This document shows positions 49,154-57,543 of a stretch of 64,000 bases of DNA, in pieces; positions within the stretch are counted from its first letter, which is position 1; each line of letters opens with the position of its first letter. The stretch comes from Spongiactinospora rosea (lineage in GTDB: Bacteria; Actinomycetota; Actinomycetes; Streptosporangiales; Streptosporangiaceae): positions 1 to 64,000 of the forward strand of contig NZ_QMEY01000006.1 in NCBI RefSeq assembly GCF_003315795.1. Reading direction: 5' to 3'. A program made the position numbers and the translations under genes. The notes under the pieces are model-generated. The model did not search any database. It was not told the DNA's origin and saw only the letters and a program-made list of their open reading frames with translations.

Positions 49154-51370
49154 ATGGCACACCAGGCCCCGGCCGGAGACCCGCCCGGCACCACCATCAC
49201 CGGGGTTCTGGAACGCGTCACCTACGCCAACGAGGAGACCGGCTACACCATCGCCCGCATGGCCACCGAACGCGGCGGCGATGACCTGCTCACCGTCGTC
49301 GGCCCGCTGCTCGGCGCCCAGGTGGGGGAGTCGCTGCGGCTGCGGGGCCGCTGGACCTCCCACCCCCGCTACGGCAGGCAGTTCGAGGTCTGGTCCTACC
49401 ACACGGTGCTGCCGGCGACCATCCAGGGCATCCAGCGCTACCTCGGGTCGGGCCTGATCAAGGGCATCGGCCCCAAGATGGCCGAACGCATCGTCGGCCA
49501 CTTCGGCACCGACACCCTGGACGTCATCGAAAAAGACCCCGCGCGCCTGGCCGAGGTCCCCGGCCTGGGCCCCAAGCGCACCAAGATGATCGCCGCCGCC
49601 TGGGAGGAACAGAAGATCATCAAGGAGGTGATGGTGTTCCTCCAGGGCGTCGGGGTGTCCACCTCCATCGCGGTGCGCATCTTCAAGCAGTACGGCGAAC
49701 GTTCCATCGACGTGGTCCGCACCGAGCCCTACCGGCTGGCCGACGACGTGTGGGGGATCGGCTTCAAGACCGCCGACACCATCGCCCAGGCCGTCGGCAT
49801 CCCGCACGACAGCCCCGAACGCGTCAAGGCCGGCCTTCGCCACACCCTGTCCCAGGCCGCCGACGACGGCCACTGCTACCTGCCCGCCCCCAACCTCGTC
49901 TCCGACGCCGTCAAGATCCTCGGCGTGCCCGCCGACCAGGTCGCCGCCCACCTGGGCGACCTGGCAGCCGAAGAGGGCGTCATCGCCGAGGACGTCCCCA
50001 CCGAGCAGGGCGAGGTCCCCGCGGTGTACCTGGTGCCCTTCCACCGGGCCGAGGTGTCCCTGGCCTCCTCCCTCAGCGCCCTGCTGCGCGGCGGCGGCGA
50101 CCGGATGCCCGCCTTCGCCCACGTCGACTGGGACCGCGCGCTGGCCTGGCTGCGCGAACGCACCGGCCACGACCTGGCCACAGAGCAGGCCCAGGCCGTG
50201 CGGCTGGCGCTGACCGCCAAGGTCGCCGTCCTGACCGGCGGCCCCGGCTGCGGCAAGTCCTTCACGGTGCGTTCCATCGTCACCCTGGCCCGCGCCAAGA
50301 AGGCCAAGGTCATCCTCGCCGCCCCGACCGGGCGGGCCGCCAAGCGCCTGGCCGAGCTGACCGGGCACGAGGCCACCACCGTGCACCGCCTGCTGCAGCT
50401 GCGCCCCGGCGGGGACGCCACCTTCGACCGCGACAACCCGCTGGACGCCGACCTGGTCGTGGTCGATGAGGCCTCCATGCTGGACCTGCTCCTGGCCAAC
50501 AAGCTCCTCAAAGCCGTACCGCCCGGCGCGCACCTGCTGCTGGTGGGGGACGTCGACCAGCTGCCCTCCGTCGGCGCCGGGGAGGTCCTGCGCGACCTGC
50601 TGGCCGCCGAGCAGATCCCCCGGGTACGCCTCACCCAGATCTTCCGCCAGGCCCAGCAGTCCGGCGTGGTCGTCAACGCCCACCGCATCAACTCCGGCCT
50701 GCCGCCCGCCCTGGCCGGGATGACCGACTTCTTCCTGTTCCCCTGCGATGACGCCGAGGAGATCGCCGCCCTGACCGTCGATGTGGTGGCCCGGCGCATC
50801 CCCCGCAAGTTCGGCCTGGACGCCCGGCGCGACGTGCAGGTCCTGGCCCCCATGCACCGCGGCGCGGCCGGCGCCGGGGCGCTGAACGCCGCCCTGCAGG
50901 AGGCCATCACCCCGGCGCGCGAGGGCCTGCCCGAACGCCGCTACGGCGGGCGCGTCTTCCGCGTCGGCGACAAGGTCACCCAGCTGCGCAACAACTACGA
51001 GAAGGGCGCGGCCGGGGTGTTCAACGGCACCGTCGGCGTGGTCAGCGCCATCCGCCCGGAAGATCAGTCCCTGACCGTGCTGACCGATGAGGACGAGCAG
51101 GTCGAGTACGCCTTCGACGAGCTCGACGAGCTCGCCCACGCCTACGCGGTGTCCATCCACCGTTCCCAGGGCAGCGAGTACCCGGCCGTGGTGGTGCCGC
51201 TGTCGACCTCGGCGTGGATGATGCTGCAGCGCAACCTGCTGTACACGGCGGTGACCCGGGCCAAGCGCCTGGTGGTGATCGTCGGCTCGCGCCGGGCGCT
51301 GGCGCAGGCGATCCGCACCCGCGGCGCGGGGCGCCGCCACACCGGCCTGACCCACCGCCTGACCCCCTGA
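49154..51370 (+). CDS. recD2: RecD2-type SF1B DNA helicase
   Basis: A 738-residue helicase with the RecD2 plan: N-terminal OB-like domain (ITGVLERVTYANEETGYTI), helix-hairpin-helix repeats (IKGIGPKMAERI; VPGLGPKRTKMI), Walker A GGPGCGKS (362-369), Walker B VVVDEASML (about 435), GDVDQLPSVGAGEVL and motif V/VI VSIHRSQGSEYP ... YTAVTRAKRL. 5'-3' unwinding without RecB/RecC is expected; roles in replication-fork rescue and oxidative damage tolerance are known from other bacteria. Monocistronic. Confidence 0.95.
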   Translation: MAHQAPAGDPPGTTITGVLERVTYANEETGYTIARMATERGGDDLLTVVGPLLGAQVGESLRLRGRWTSHPRYGRQFEVWSYHTVLPATIQGIQRYLGSGLIKGIGPKMAERIVGHFGTDTLDVIEKDPARLAEVPGLGPKRTKMIAAAWEEQKIIKEVMVFLQGVGVSTSIAVRIFKQYGERSIDVVRTEPYRLADDVWGIGFKTADTIAQAVGIPHDSPERVKAGLRHTLSQAADDGHCYLPAPNLVSDAVKILGVPADQVAAHLGDLAAEEGVIAEDVPTEQGEVPAVYLVPFHRAEVSLASSLSALLRGGGDRMPAFAHVDWDRALAWLRERTGHDLATEQAQAVRLALTAKVAVLTGGPGCGKSFTVRSIVTLARAKKAKVILAAPTGRAAKRLAELTGHEATTVHRLLQLRPGGDATFDRDNPLDADLVVVDEASMLDLLLANKLLKAVPPGAHLLLVGDVDQLPSVGAGEVLRDLLAAEQIPRVRLTQIFRQAQQSGVVVNAHRINSGLPPALAGMTDFFLFPCDDAEEIAALTVDVVARRIPRKFGLDARRDVQVLAPMHRGAAGAGALNAALQEAITPAREGLPERRYGGRVFRVGDKVTQLRNNYEKGAAGVFNGTVGVVSAIRPEDQSLTVLTDEDEQVEYAFDELDELAHAYAVSIHRSQGSEYPAVVVPLSTSAWMMLQRNLLYTAVTRAKRLVVIVGSRRALAQAIRTRGAGRRHTGLTHRLTP

Positions 51371-51411
51371 TCCCGGCCCTGCTGATCCCGGTCCCGGTGT
51401 ATTGATCCCGG
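51368..51411. repeat. Three TGATCCCGG repeats at the recD2 3' end
   Basis: TGATCCCGG at 51,368, 51,383 and 51,403, with a partial fourth (TGATCGGGG) at 51,417. The first copy includes the TGA stop of recD2. The spacing (15 and 20) is irregular; they may reflect local duplication. The rest of the 342-nt gap to the transpeptidase gene (51,371-51,712) has AT-rich promoter-like DNA but no gene. Confidence 0.55.
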
Positions 51412-51712
51412 TCCGCTGATCGGGGCGGCCGTGCCGTGCCCGCCGCGGCCCTCTTGACCCGTCCTTGACGGCTCTGTGAAGCGGCCCCGGGGCCCCATGT
51501 ATGCCCAGATTCGTCCGCATGCGAGTCAACATTCGTGACACCTGATGCGTCTACTACGTGGGGATCGATCACTTGATGCGGGACTTACCGCGACTTGGGA
51601 GAGAATAGATACGGGATGTGTCCACGTATGTGGTGATCAGTGTATCTATGTCCGATCTTGGATCGTCCTCAACTAGGGTTGACCGAGCTTTGCCGTACTG
51701 GGGGAGATAGCA

Positions 51713-52918
51713 GTGCACAACCTTGACCGCCGCTGGAAGGGACCGCTGACAGGACTGGCGGTAGCGGCATCGGCCCTTTTGGTCACCTCCTGCTCCGGTG
51801 GCACCGCCACCACCGGCGCGGCCCCCGCCTCGGCCGAAAAACCCGCCGCCGCCGCCTCGCCGCCCACCATCACGGTGACCCCCGCCGACGCCGCCAAGAA
51901 GGTCCGCCCGGAAAAGCGCGTCGTCATCGCCGCCGCCGACGGCGCCCTGCAGCAGGTCACCGTCACCGCCAAGGGCGACCAGGAGCCCGTGCAAGGCGAA
52001 TTCGACGCGGCCAAGGGCCGCTGGGTCTCCAGCGGCCCCCTCAAGCCCGCCACCACCTACACCGTCACCGTCACCGCCACCGGCGCCGGCGGCCCCGCCG
52101 AGCACACCAGCAGCTTCACCACCCTCAAGCCCGCCCGTGAACTGGCCATCGCCGATGTCACCCCCAGCCTCCAAGGCGAGAAGGTCGGCGTCGGAGCGCC
52201 CATCATCGTCACCTTCACCCAGCCCGTCGGCGACCGCCGGGCTGTTGAGAAGGCCCTGCAGGTCGAGGCCGAAAAGCCCGTCGAGGGCGCCTGGCGGTGG
52301 ATCACCGACACCCAGGTCATCTACCGCACCGCCAAGCTCTGGCCCGCCCACCAGAAGGTCACCTTCACCGCCGACCTGGAAGGCGTCCGCGCCGCCCGCG
52401 ACATGTACGGCGTCAAGGACATGACCAAGACCATCAAGATCGGCGCCAAGGTCATCAGCACCGTCGACACGCGCAAGAAGACCATGACCGTCAAACGCGA
52501 CGGCAAGACCGTCAAGAAGATGCTGATCAGCGCCGGCCGGGCCAACACGCGCGAGTACACCACCACCAGCGGCGTCCACCTCACCATGGAGAAGGCCAAC
52601 CCGGTCCGGATGATCTCCCCGGGGCGCAAGAAGGGCGACCCCGAATACTACGACGAGTTGATCAACCACGCGGTGCGCATCTCCAACTCCGGCGAGTACG
52701 TCCACGCCAAGGGCAACGTCTGGGCCCAGGGCCGCCAGAACGTCAGCCACGGCTGCATCAACGCCCGCCCCGACCAGGCCAAATGGTTCCACGACACGAT
52801 GCAGCGCGGCGACGTGGTGATCGTCAAGGGCACCGACCGCGACCTGGAATGGAACAACGGCTGGGGCTACTGGCAGATGCCGTTCAAGCAGTGGAAGAAG
52901 GGCAGCGCGCTGTCGTGA
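51713..52918 (+). CDS. L,D-transpeptidase (Ig-like domain lipoprotein)
   Basis: A 401-residue cell-wall crosslinking enzyme. Lipobox-bearing signal (ALLVTSC, Cys27), two Ig-like domains (about 50-150 and 150-245) and a YkuD catalytic domain (about 245-380) with HAKGN and SHGCINAR, giving catalytic Cys348. It forms 3-3 crosslinks in peptidoglycan (Ldt_Mt2-type architecture). GTG start with GGGGGAG upstream; the gap before it is rich in A/T. Monocistronic. C-terminal Trp-rich tail (WNNGWGYWQMPFKQW) is typical. Confidence 0.94.
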   Translation: MHNLDRRWKGPLTGLAVAASALLVTSCSGGTATTGAAPASAEKPAAAASPPTITVTPADAAKKVRPEKRVVIAAADGALQQVTVTAKGDQEPVQGEFDAAKGRWVSSGPLKPATTYTVTVTATGAGGPAEHTSSFTTLKPARELAIADVTPSLQGEKVGVGAPIIVTFTQPVGDRRAVEKALQVEAEKPVEGAWRWITDTQVIYRTAKLWPAHQKVTFTADLEGVRAARDMYGVKDMTKTIKIGAKVISTVDTRKKTMTVKRDGKTVKKMLISAGRANTREYTTTSGVHLTMEKANPVRMISPGRKKGDPEYYDELINHAVRISNSGEYVHAKGNVWAQGRQNVSHGCINARPDQAKWFHDTMQRGDVVIVKGTDRDLEWNNGWGYWQMPFKQWKKGSALS

Positions 52919-52926
52919 CCCGCCCC

Positions 52927-52959
52927 GGGTGGGGTCCGCTCACGGGCGGGGCCCCACCC
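52927..52959. terminator. Hairpin between L,D-transpeptidase and GNAT genes
   Basis: GGGTGGGG (52,927-52,934) pairs with CCCCACCC (52,952-52,959) between convergent genes. Its right arm lies inside the end of the GNAT gene. Confidence 0.5.
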
Positions 52960-53449
52960 GCCGCTGCAGCACCTGCCCCGGCCAGGCCCCCACGGTGAAG
53001 GCCCCGGCGCGGGTGAACCCACGCCCCTCGTAGTAGCGCACCAGCCGCCCATCATCGCCGGCGTAGCAGTCGACCCGCACCAGCCCGATCCCGGCCCGCG
53101 CCGCCTCGGCCACCGCGTGTTCCAGCAGCGCCGCGCCCACCCCCCGCCCGGCGAACCGGCGGCCGGTCACCAGCCCCTGCACGTACAGCTCCGGCTCGGC
53201 CACCGGCGGCACGTATCCCAGAGCGGCGCCCAGCGCCATGCACCCGGCGGGGCGGCCCTCCAGCACCGCAATGCGCATCCCGCCACCCGACGCCCAGCGG
53301 CTCACCGTCTCCACCCGGGCCGCCTGCCGCGAGAACGGCTCCGTGCCCCACTGCCCGGTGCGGCCCTGCCCGGCGAGCCAGGCCACCGCGCCGTCGAACA
53401 TCGCCAGCACCGCCGGCACGTCCCCCAGCCCGCCATGGCGAATCTCCAT
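52940..53449 (-). CDS. GNAT-family N-acetyltransferase
   Basis: A 169-residue GNAT: motif D/A region ELYVQGLVTGRRFAGRGVGAALLEHAVAEA with the acetyl-CoA loop RRFAGRGVG, then a motif B strand-helix VRVDCYAGDDGRLVRYYEGRGF. Opens with MEIRHGGLGDVPAVLAMFDGA. The substrate is unknown. Divergent neighbour is the radical SAM gene (50 nt upstream on the same strand). Confidence 0.9.
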   Translation of the reverse strand: MEIRHGGLGDVPAVLAMFDGAVAWLAGQGRTGQWGTEPFSRQAARVETVSRWASGGGMRIAVLEGRPAGCMALGAALGYVPPVAEPELYVQGLVTGRRFAGRGVGAALLEHAVAEAARAGIGLVRVDCYAGDDGRLVRYYEGRGFTRAGAFTVGAWPGQVLQRRVGPRP

Positions 53450-53498
53450 CGCCGGATCCTACGCGCCGCCCCGCCCGCCGATCCAGTGGGGGAGCGCC

Positions 53499-54491
53499 CT
53501 ACACCAGCGCCAGCTGATGCGCCCGCGGCCCCGCCGAGCCCGCCAGCGGGCCCGCCGTCCGCAGGCCGAACGCCGCCGCCAGCCGCTCCACCTGCCCGAT
53601 GATGCGCCCCCGGTAGGCCGGATCGGCGTCGGCGCCCTCGCCGTACAGCTCCTCATACCGCCCGACCAGCCGCGGATGCCGCTCGCCCAGCCACCCGAAG
53701 AACCACTCGCGCGCCCCCGGCGGCAGCCGCAACACCAGCGGCAGCACCTCACCGGCGCCGCTGGCCGCGATCCGCCGCACCGTCGCCTGCAACTGGTCGG
53801 CGCCGTCGGTCAGGCACGGCAGGATCGGCGCCATCGTCACCGCGCACGGCACCCCCCGCGCGACCAGGTCCGACACCAGCTCCAGCCGCCGCTGCGCGCT
53901 GGGGGCGCCCGGCTCCACCGCCCGCCGTACCTGCTCATCGACGAACGCGATCGACACCGCCACCCGGCCGCCCGCCGCCGCGGCGGCCTCGGCCAGCAGG
54001 CCGGCGTCCCGCGCCACCAGGGCCCGCTTGGTGTACACCGTGAACGGGTTGCCCGCATCGCGAAAGGCCGCCAGCAACCCCGGCATCAGCCGGTACCGCT
54101 CCTCGGCCGGCTGGTAGCAGTCACCGCCCACCCCGACCGCGACCGGCTCGCCCCGCCACCCGGGGGCGGTCAGCTCCTCCCGCAGCCGGCCCACCACATT
54201 GGGCCGCACCACGATCTGCGTGGCGAACCCCTCCCCGGAGTCCAGCCCCAGCCTGCGATGCGCGCCCCGCCCCGAGCAGTAGCGGCACGCCGCCGCACAC
54301 CCCCGGTAGGGGCTCACCCCCCACCGCTCCACCGGCTCGGCCTCATCACCCAGCCGCTCCAGCGCCGCGCGGGCCTGCACCTCGGCAAGCCGCGTGCCCT
54401 GCGGGCCGGGCCGCACGACCGCGCCGCGCGGCATCCGCGGACCCGCCGGGGCGGCGCCGGGGTCGATGAGCGAAAGCGCGTCCCAACCCAT
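53499..54491 (-). CDS. Radical SAM protein (Rv2578c/SPL-like)
   Basis: A 330-residue radical SAM enzyme of the actinobacterial Rv2578c group. The 4Fe-4S motif is CAAACRYC (CxxxCxxC, residues about 63-70) in the context SPYRGCAAACRYCSGRG, resembling spore-photoproduct-lyase-like proteins. GVGGDCYQPAEERY and TVYTKRALVARD follow. The reaction is unknown. The ATG at 54,491 gives the family's start MGWDALSL; the upstream frame overlaps the divergent aminotransferase promoter. Confidence 0.88.
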   Translation of the reverse strand: MGWDALSLIDPGAAPAGPRMPRGAVVRPGPQGTRLAEVQARAALERLGDEAEPVERWGVSPYRGCAAACRYCSGRGAHRRLGLDSGEGFATQIVVRPNVVGRLREELTAPGWRGEPVAVGVGGDCYQPAEERYRLMPGLLAAFRDAGNPFTVYTKRALVARDAGLLAEAAAAAGGRVAVSIAFVDEQVRRAVEPGAPSAQRRLELVSDLVARGVPCAVTMAPILPCLTDGADQLQATVRRIAASGAGEVLPLVLRLPPGAREWFFGWLGERHPRLVGRYEELYGEGADADPAYRGRIIGQVERLAAAFGLRTAGPLAGSAGPRAHQLALV

Positions 54492-54657
54492 GAGGTCAAG
54501 TGGAACACGTATTCGAGGACGGTTGCAAGCGATTCGCCGACTCCCGCGCGCCTCCCCGCCGATGACGCCGAAGCGGCGGCCGATACCGTGGAAGAACCGA
54601 TCACCGCCCCGGGGAGGTCCCGATGCGCCCGCCCTGCCCCAGCACCAGCACCCGCCG

Positions 54658-55707
54658 ATGACCGACCCCGCGCTGCCCCTGCACGCCGCCCGCGCCCTGT
54701 GGGACCCCCGGCCCGGCTGGCTCAACACCGCCAGCTACGGCCTGCCGCCGCGCACCGCCGTGGCCGAACTGCACCGCGTCATCGGCCAGTGGCAGCGCGG
54801 CGACACCGACTGGACCGCCTGGGACGCCGCCACCGGCCGCGCCCGCGACGCCTTCGCCCGCCTCGTCGCCGCCCCCGCCGCCGACATCGCCGTCGGCGCC
54901 ACCGTTTCCCAGGCCCTGTCGGCGCTGGCCGCCGCCCTGCCCGCAGACGCCGAAGTCCTCGCCCCCGAAGAGGAGTTCACCTCCAACCTGTTCCCCTGGG
55001 CGGTCGGCGCCCGCCTGCGCACCGTCCCGCTGGACCGCCTCGCCGACGCCGTCACCGCCCGCACCCGCGTCGTCGCCTTCAGCCTCGTCCAATCCGCCGA
55101 CGGCCGCCGGGCCCCCATCGCCGACGTCCTCACCGCCGCCCGCGACCACGACGCCCTCACCGTCACCGACGCCAGCCAGGCGTGCGGCTGGCTGCCCGTC
55201 CAGGCCACCCGCTTCGACGTGCTGACCTGCGCCGCCTACAAATGGCTGATGGCCCCCCGGGGCGCCACCTACACCTACCTGTCGCCCCGCGCCCGCGACC
55301 ACATGCGGCCCATCGCCGCCAACTGGTACGCCGGATCAGACCCCGGCGGCTCCTACTACGGGCCGCCGCTGCGCCTGGCCCCCGACGCCCGCGCCTTCGA
55401 CCTGTCCCCGGCGTGGTTCAGCCAGGTCGGCGCCGCCGTCACCCTGCAACTGCTCGGCCGCATCGGCGTGGCCGCCGTACACGAGCACGACACCGCGCTG
55501 TCCGCCCGCTTCCACGCCGGCCTGGGCCTCGCCCCCACCGGCGGGGCCATCGCCACCGCCACCGCAGGCCCCGCCGCGCTGCGGCGCCTGGCCGAGGCCG
55601 GAGTGCGCGCCGCCGTACGCGCCGGGCGGATCCGCGTCTCCTTCCACCTCTACACCACCGAAGACGACGTCGACCGCGCCGTCGCCGCCCTCACCGGCCA
55701 CAGCTAA
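54658..55707 (+). CDS. Class V aminotransferase-fold PLP enzyme (second copy)
   Basis: A 349-residue PLP enzyme. Features: WLNTASYGLPPRTAVAELHR opening, VTDASQACGWLPVQATRFD for the PLP ring Asp, and the Lys in CAAYKWLMAPRGATYTYL. It shares fold but only distant similarity with the enzyme at 47,898. As there, an ArsR gene is next door (43 nt downstream, same strand). The ATG has a weak ribosome site. The reaction is unknown. Confidence 0.87.
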   Translation: MTDPALPLHAARALWDPRPGWLNTASYGLPPRTAVAELHRVIGQWQRGDTDWTAWDAATGRARDAFARLVAAPAADIAVGATVSQALSALAAALPADAEVLAPEEEFTSNLFPWAVGARLRTVPLDRLADAVTARTRVVAFSLVQSADGRRAPIADVLTAARDHDALTVTDASQACGWLPVQATRFDVLTCAAYKWLMAPRGATYTYLSPRARDHMRPIAANWYAGSDPGGSYYGPPLRLAPDARAFDLSPAWFSQVGAAVTLQLLGRIGVAAVHEHDTALSARFHAGLGLAPTGGAIATATAGPAALRRLAEAGVRAAVRAGRIRVSFHLYTTEDDVDRAVAALTGHS

Positions 55708-55718
55708 ATCAGCGTTGA

Positions 55719-55728
55719 CTTATATAAG
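55719..55728. promoter_or_regulatory. AT palindrome CTTATATAAG upstream of ArsR gene
   Basis: A perfect 10-bp palindrome overlapping a TTGACT -35-like box (55,715-55,720), 22 bp before the ArsR start. A likely ArsR site. Confidence 0.5.
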
Positions 55729-55750
55729 CGGTACCTGACACGATGGTCGC

Positions 55751-56101
55751 GTGCACGCCTTCGACGTCCTGGGAGACCCCGTCCGCCGCCGCATCCTCGA
55801 ACTCCTCACCGACGGCGAACTCCCCGCAGGGGAGATCACCACCGCCATCCAACACGAATTCGGCATCTCCCAGCCCGGCGTCTCCCAGCACCTGCGCGTC
55901 CTGCGCGACAACGGCTTCGCCACCGTCCGCCCCGAAGGCACCCGCCGCCTCTACACCGTCGACCCCGCCGGCCTGCGCGAAGCCGACACCTGGCTCGCCG
56001 CCTTCCGCCGCTTCTGGACCCCCCACCTCGACGCCCTCGGCACCGAGATCGCCCGCGGCAAACGCGACCGCCGCCGCGCCGCCGAAACAGGGGAGCGGTA
56101 A
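55751..56101 (+). CDS. ArsR-family regulator
   Basis: A 116-residue ArsR protein: DVLGDPVRRRILELLTDGELPAGEITTAIQHEFGISQPGVSQHLRVLRDNGFATVRPEGTRRLY is the winged helix; the long inserted wing helix (TTAIQHEFG) and lack of a metal-binding CxC place it with the SRPBCC-associated ArsR subfamily. GTG start. It could form an operon with the PLP enzyme upstream or have its own promoter at the AT palindrome. Confidence 0.9.
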   Translation: MHAFDVLGDPVRRRILELLTDGELPAGEITTAIQHEFGISQPGVSQHLRVLRDNGFATVRPEGTRRLYTVDPAGLREADTWLAAFRRFWTPHLDALGTEIARGKRDRRRAAETGER

Positions 56102-56123
56102 CCCCGCCATCACCGCCCGGCCT

Positions 56124-57188
56124 TCACCGCTCACCCGGATCACGCAGCAGCGGATGCGCCCGCATCGCCACCTCCAGTTCCCCGGGCAGCTCATCGCGGT
56201 AACGCCCCAGCGTCGACAGATCACTGTGCCCCAGCACCCGCCGCACCGCGTCCATGTCCACCGCGTCGGCCAGCAGATGCGTCGCCGTCGTGTGCCGCAA
56301 CCCGTGCGGGGTCACCGTACGCCGATGCGCCGCCGCCACCCCCTGCTGCACCCGATCGATCACCGCCTGCACATCACCCCGCGCCAGCCGCCTGCCCCGC
56401 CACGACAACAACAACGCCCCGCCCGGGCCCTCACCACCCGGCCCGCCCCCGGCACACCGCCGCCGCTCACCCCCCACATATCCGTCCAGCACCGCCGCCA
56501 CATCCGCCGGCAACGGCACATCCCGCGTCCGGCCCCCCTTACCGAAGATCCGCCAATAGCGCACCCCGTCGTTGACGAAGAAATCCTCCACATTGGCCCG
56601 CACCAGCTCCGACACCCGCGGACCCACCGCGACCAGCAGCAACACCACCAGCGCATCCCGCACCTCCATGCGCTGATCACGCCGCCGCGCCCGCCCCGCG
56701 TTCTCACCCGCCCCCAAGGACCGCGCCGCCCCGATCAACCCCGTCGCCTGCTCCCGCGTCAACGCCCGCCGCTCGGCCCGCAACCCGCCCCGCTGACGCG
56801 CCGACACCGTCACCGCCGCCATCGGATCCACCTGAACCCACCCCGACAGCACCGCATGCTTGAACAACGCCGAGACCGAACGCCGAAACCGCGCCTGGGA
56901 GGCCGCGCTCTGCACCGCCCCACCCGAAGGCCGCGCCGCCGCCGCGGCCGGGCGCCGCCCGTCCGGCTTACACGCGAACGCCAGCAACACCGCGTCCACA
57001 TCGCCCCCATCAAGATCATCCAGCACCCGCTCGGCACCGGCCAGCCCGACGAACGTCGCCACATCCCGCGCATAGACCTCCGCCGTCGCCGGCGACAACC
57101 CGCCCGTCAACGTCCGCGCCCGGACCAGCTCCACATAACGATCGGCCGCCTCGGCGACCGACACACGGTTCAACGCAGCGGGCCGCAT
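56124..57188 (-). CDS. Tyrosine recombinase/integrase
   Basis: A 354-residue tyrosine recombinase. N-terminal SAM-like core-binding domain (VSVAEAADRYVELV ... SPATAEVYARDVATFVGLAG), then the catalytic domain with Arg (GPRVSELV), Lys (FGKGGRTRDVPL), His-x-x-Arg (HGLRHTTATH), His (LGHSDLSTLGRY) and the Tyr in the last motif. All catalytic residues are present. The ATG at 57,188 (MRPAALNRVSVAEA) is preferred over one 24 codons earlier whose extra segment is Cys-rich and unlike the family. No excisionase, att repeat or phage genes lie nearby, so a Xer-like or lone-element role is open. Confidence 0.88.
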   Translation of the reverse strand: MRPAALNRVSVAEAADRYVELVRARTLTGGLSPATAEVYARDVATFVGLAGAERVLDDLDGGDVDAVLLAFACKPDGRRPAAAAARPSGGAVQSAASQARFRRSVSALFKHAVLSGWVQVDPMAAVTVSARQRGGLRAERRALTREQATGLIGAARSLGAGENAGRARRRDQRMEVRDALVVLLLVAVGPRVSELVRANVEDFFVNDGVRYWRIFGKGGRTRDVPLPADVAAVLDGYVGGERRRCAGGGPGGEGPGGALLLSWRGRRLARGDVQAVIDRVQQGVAAAHRRTVTPHGLRHTTATHLLADAVDMDAVRRVLGHSDLSTLGRYRDELPGELEVAMRAHPLLRDPGER

Positions 57189-57260
57189 GATCTCGGCGAT
57201 CCCTTCCAACCGGCGACAGCAGAACGACGTGATCGCCAACCTACCCGCCGCCGCCGACAT

Positions 57261-57543
57261 TTCCCGAAACCCCCGGCGAACCCGGGGGAGCGGCGAAGAC
57301 GACCCGTCCGCGCGGCCTCAACCCCAGGATGGCGTCCCACCCAGTGGTGTAAAAGTCCAGTGATCACGGTCATACCTGGTGGACCGGCAGGAACGGCCGT
57401 GGTCCGCCGGATCGTGACCGCCCGGCCGCACCCCCACGGGCGCCGCAACGGCGAGACGCACGACGGCGGTGCCCGGCGCCCGTCAACGGCGGTCCGCCGG
57501 AACGCGGTGCCAGGCGGCATTTCCACCACTCGTGGGGACGCCA
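57261..57543. other. Gene-free gap
   Basis: Between the integrase and carboxylesterase genes. It includes AT-poor sequence with no recognised promoter, terminator or repeat. Confidence 0.5.

Noticed and set aside
49142-51541. A 799-residue frame antisense to recD2
   Set aside because: High-GC codon bias makes the antisense frame open; the composition is Gly/Val/His-rich without domains, while recD2 on the other strand has all helicase motifs.
51480-51712. Possible riboswitch before the L,D-transpeptidase gene
   Set aside because: I looked for c-di-AMP-type (ydaO) and other wall-linked elements; no matching conserved core could be recognised.
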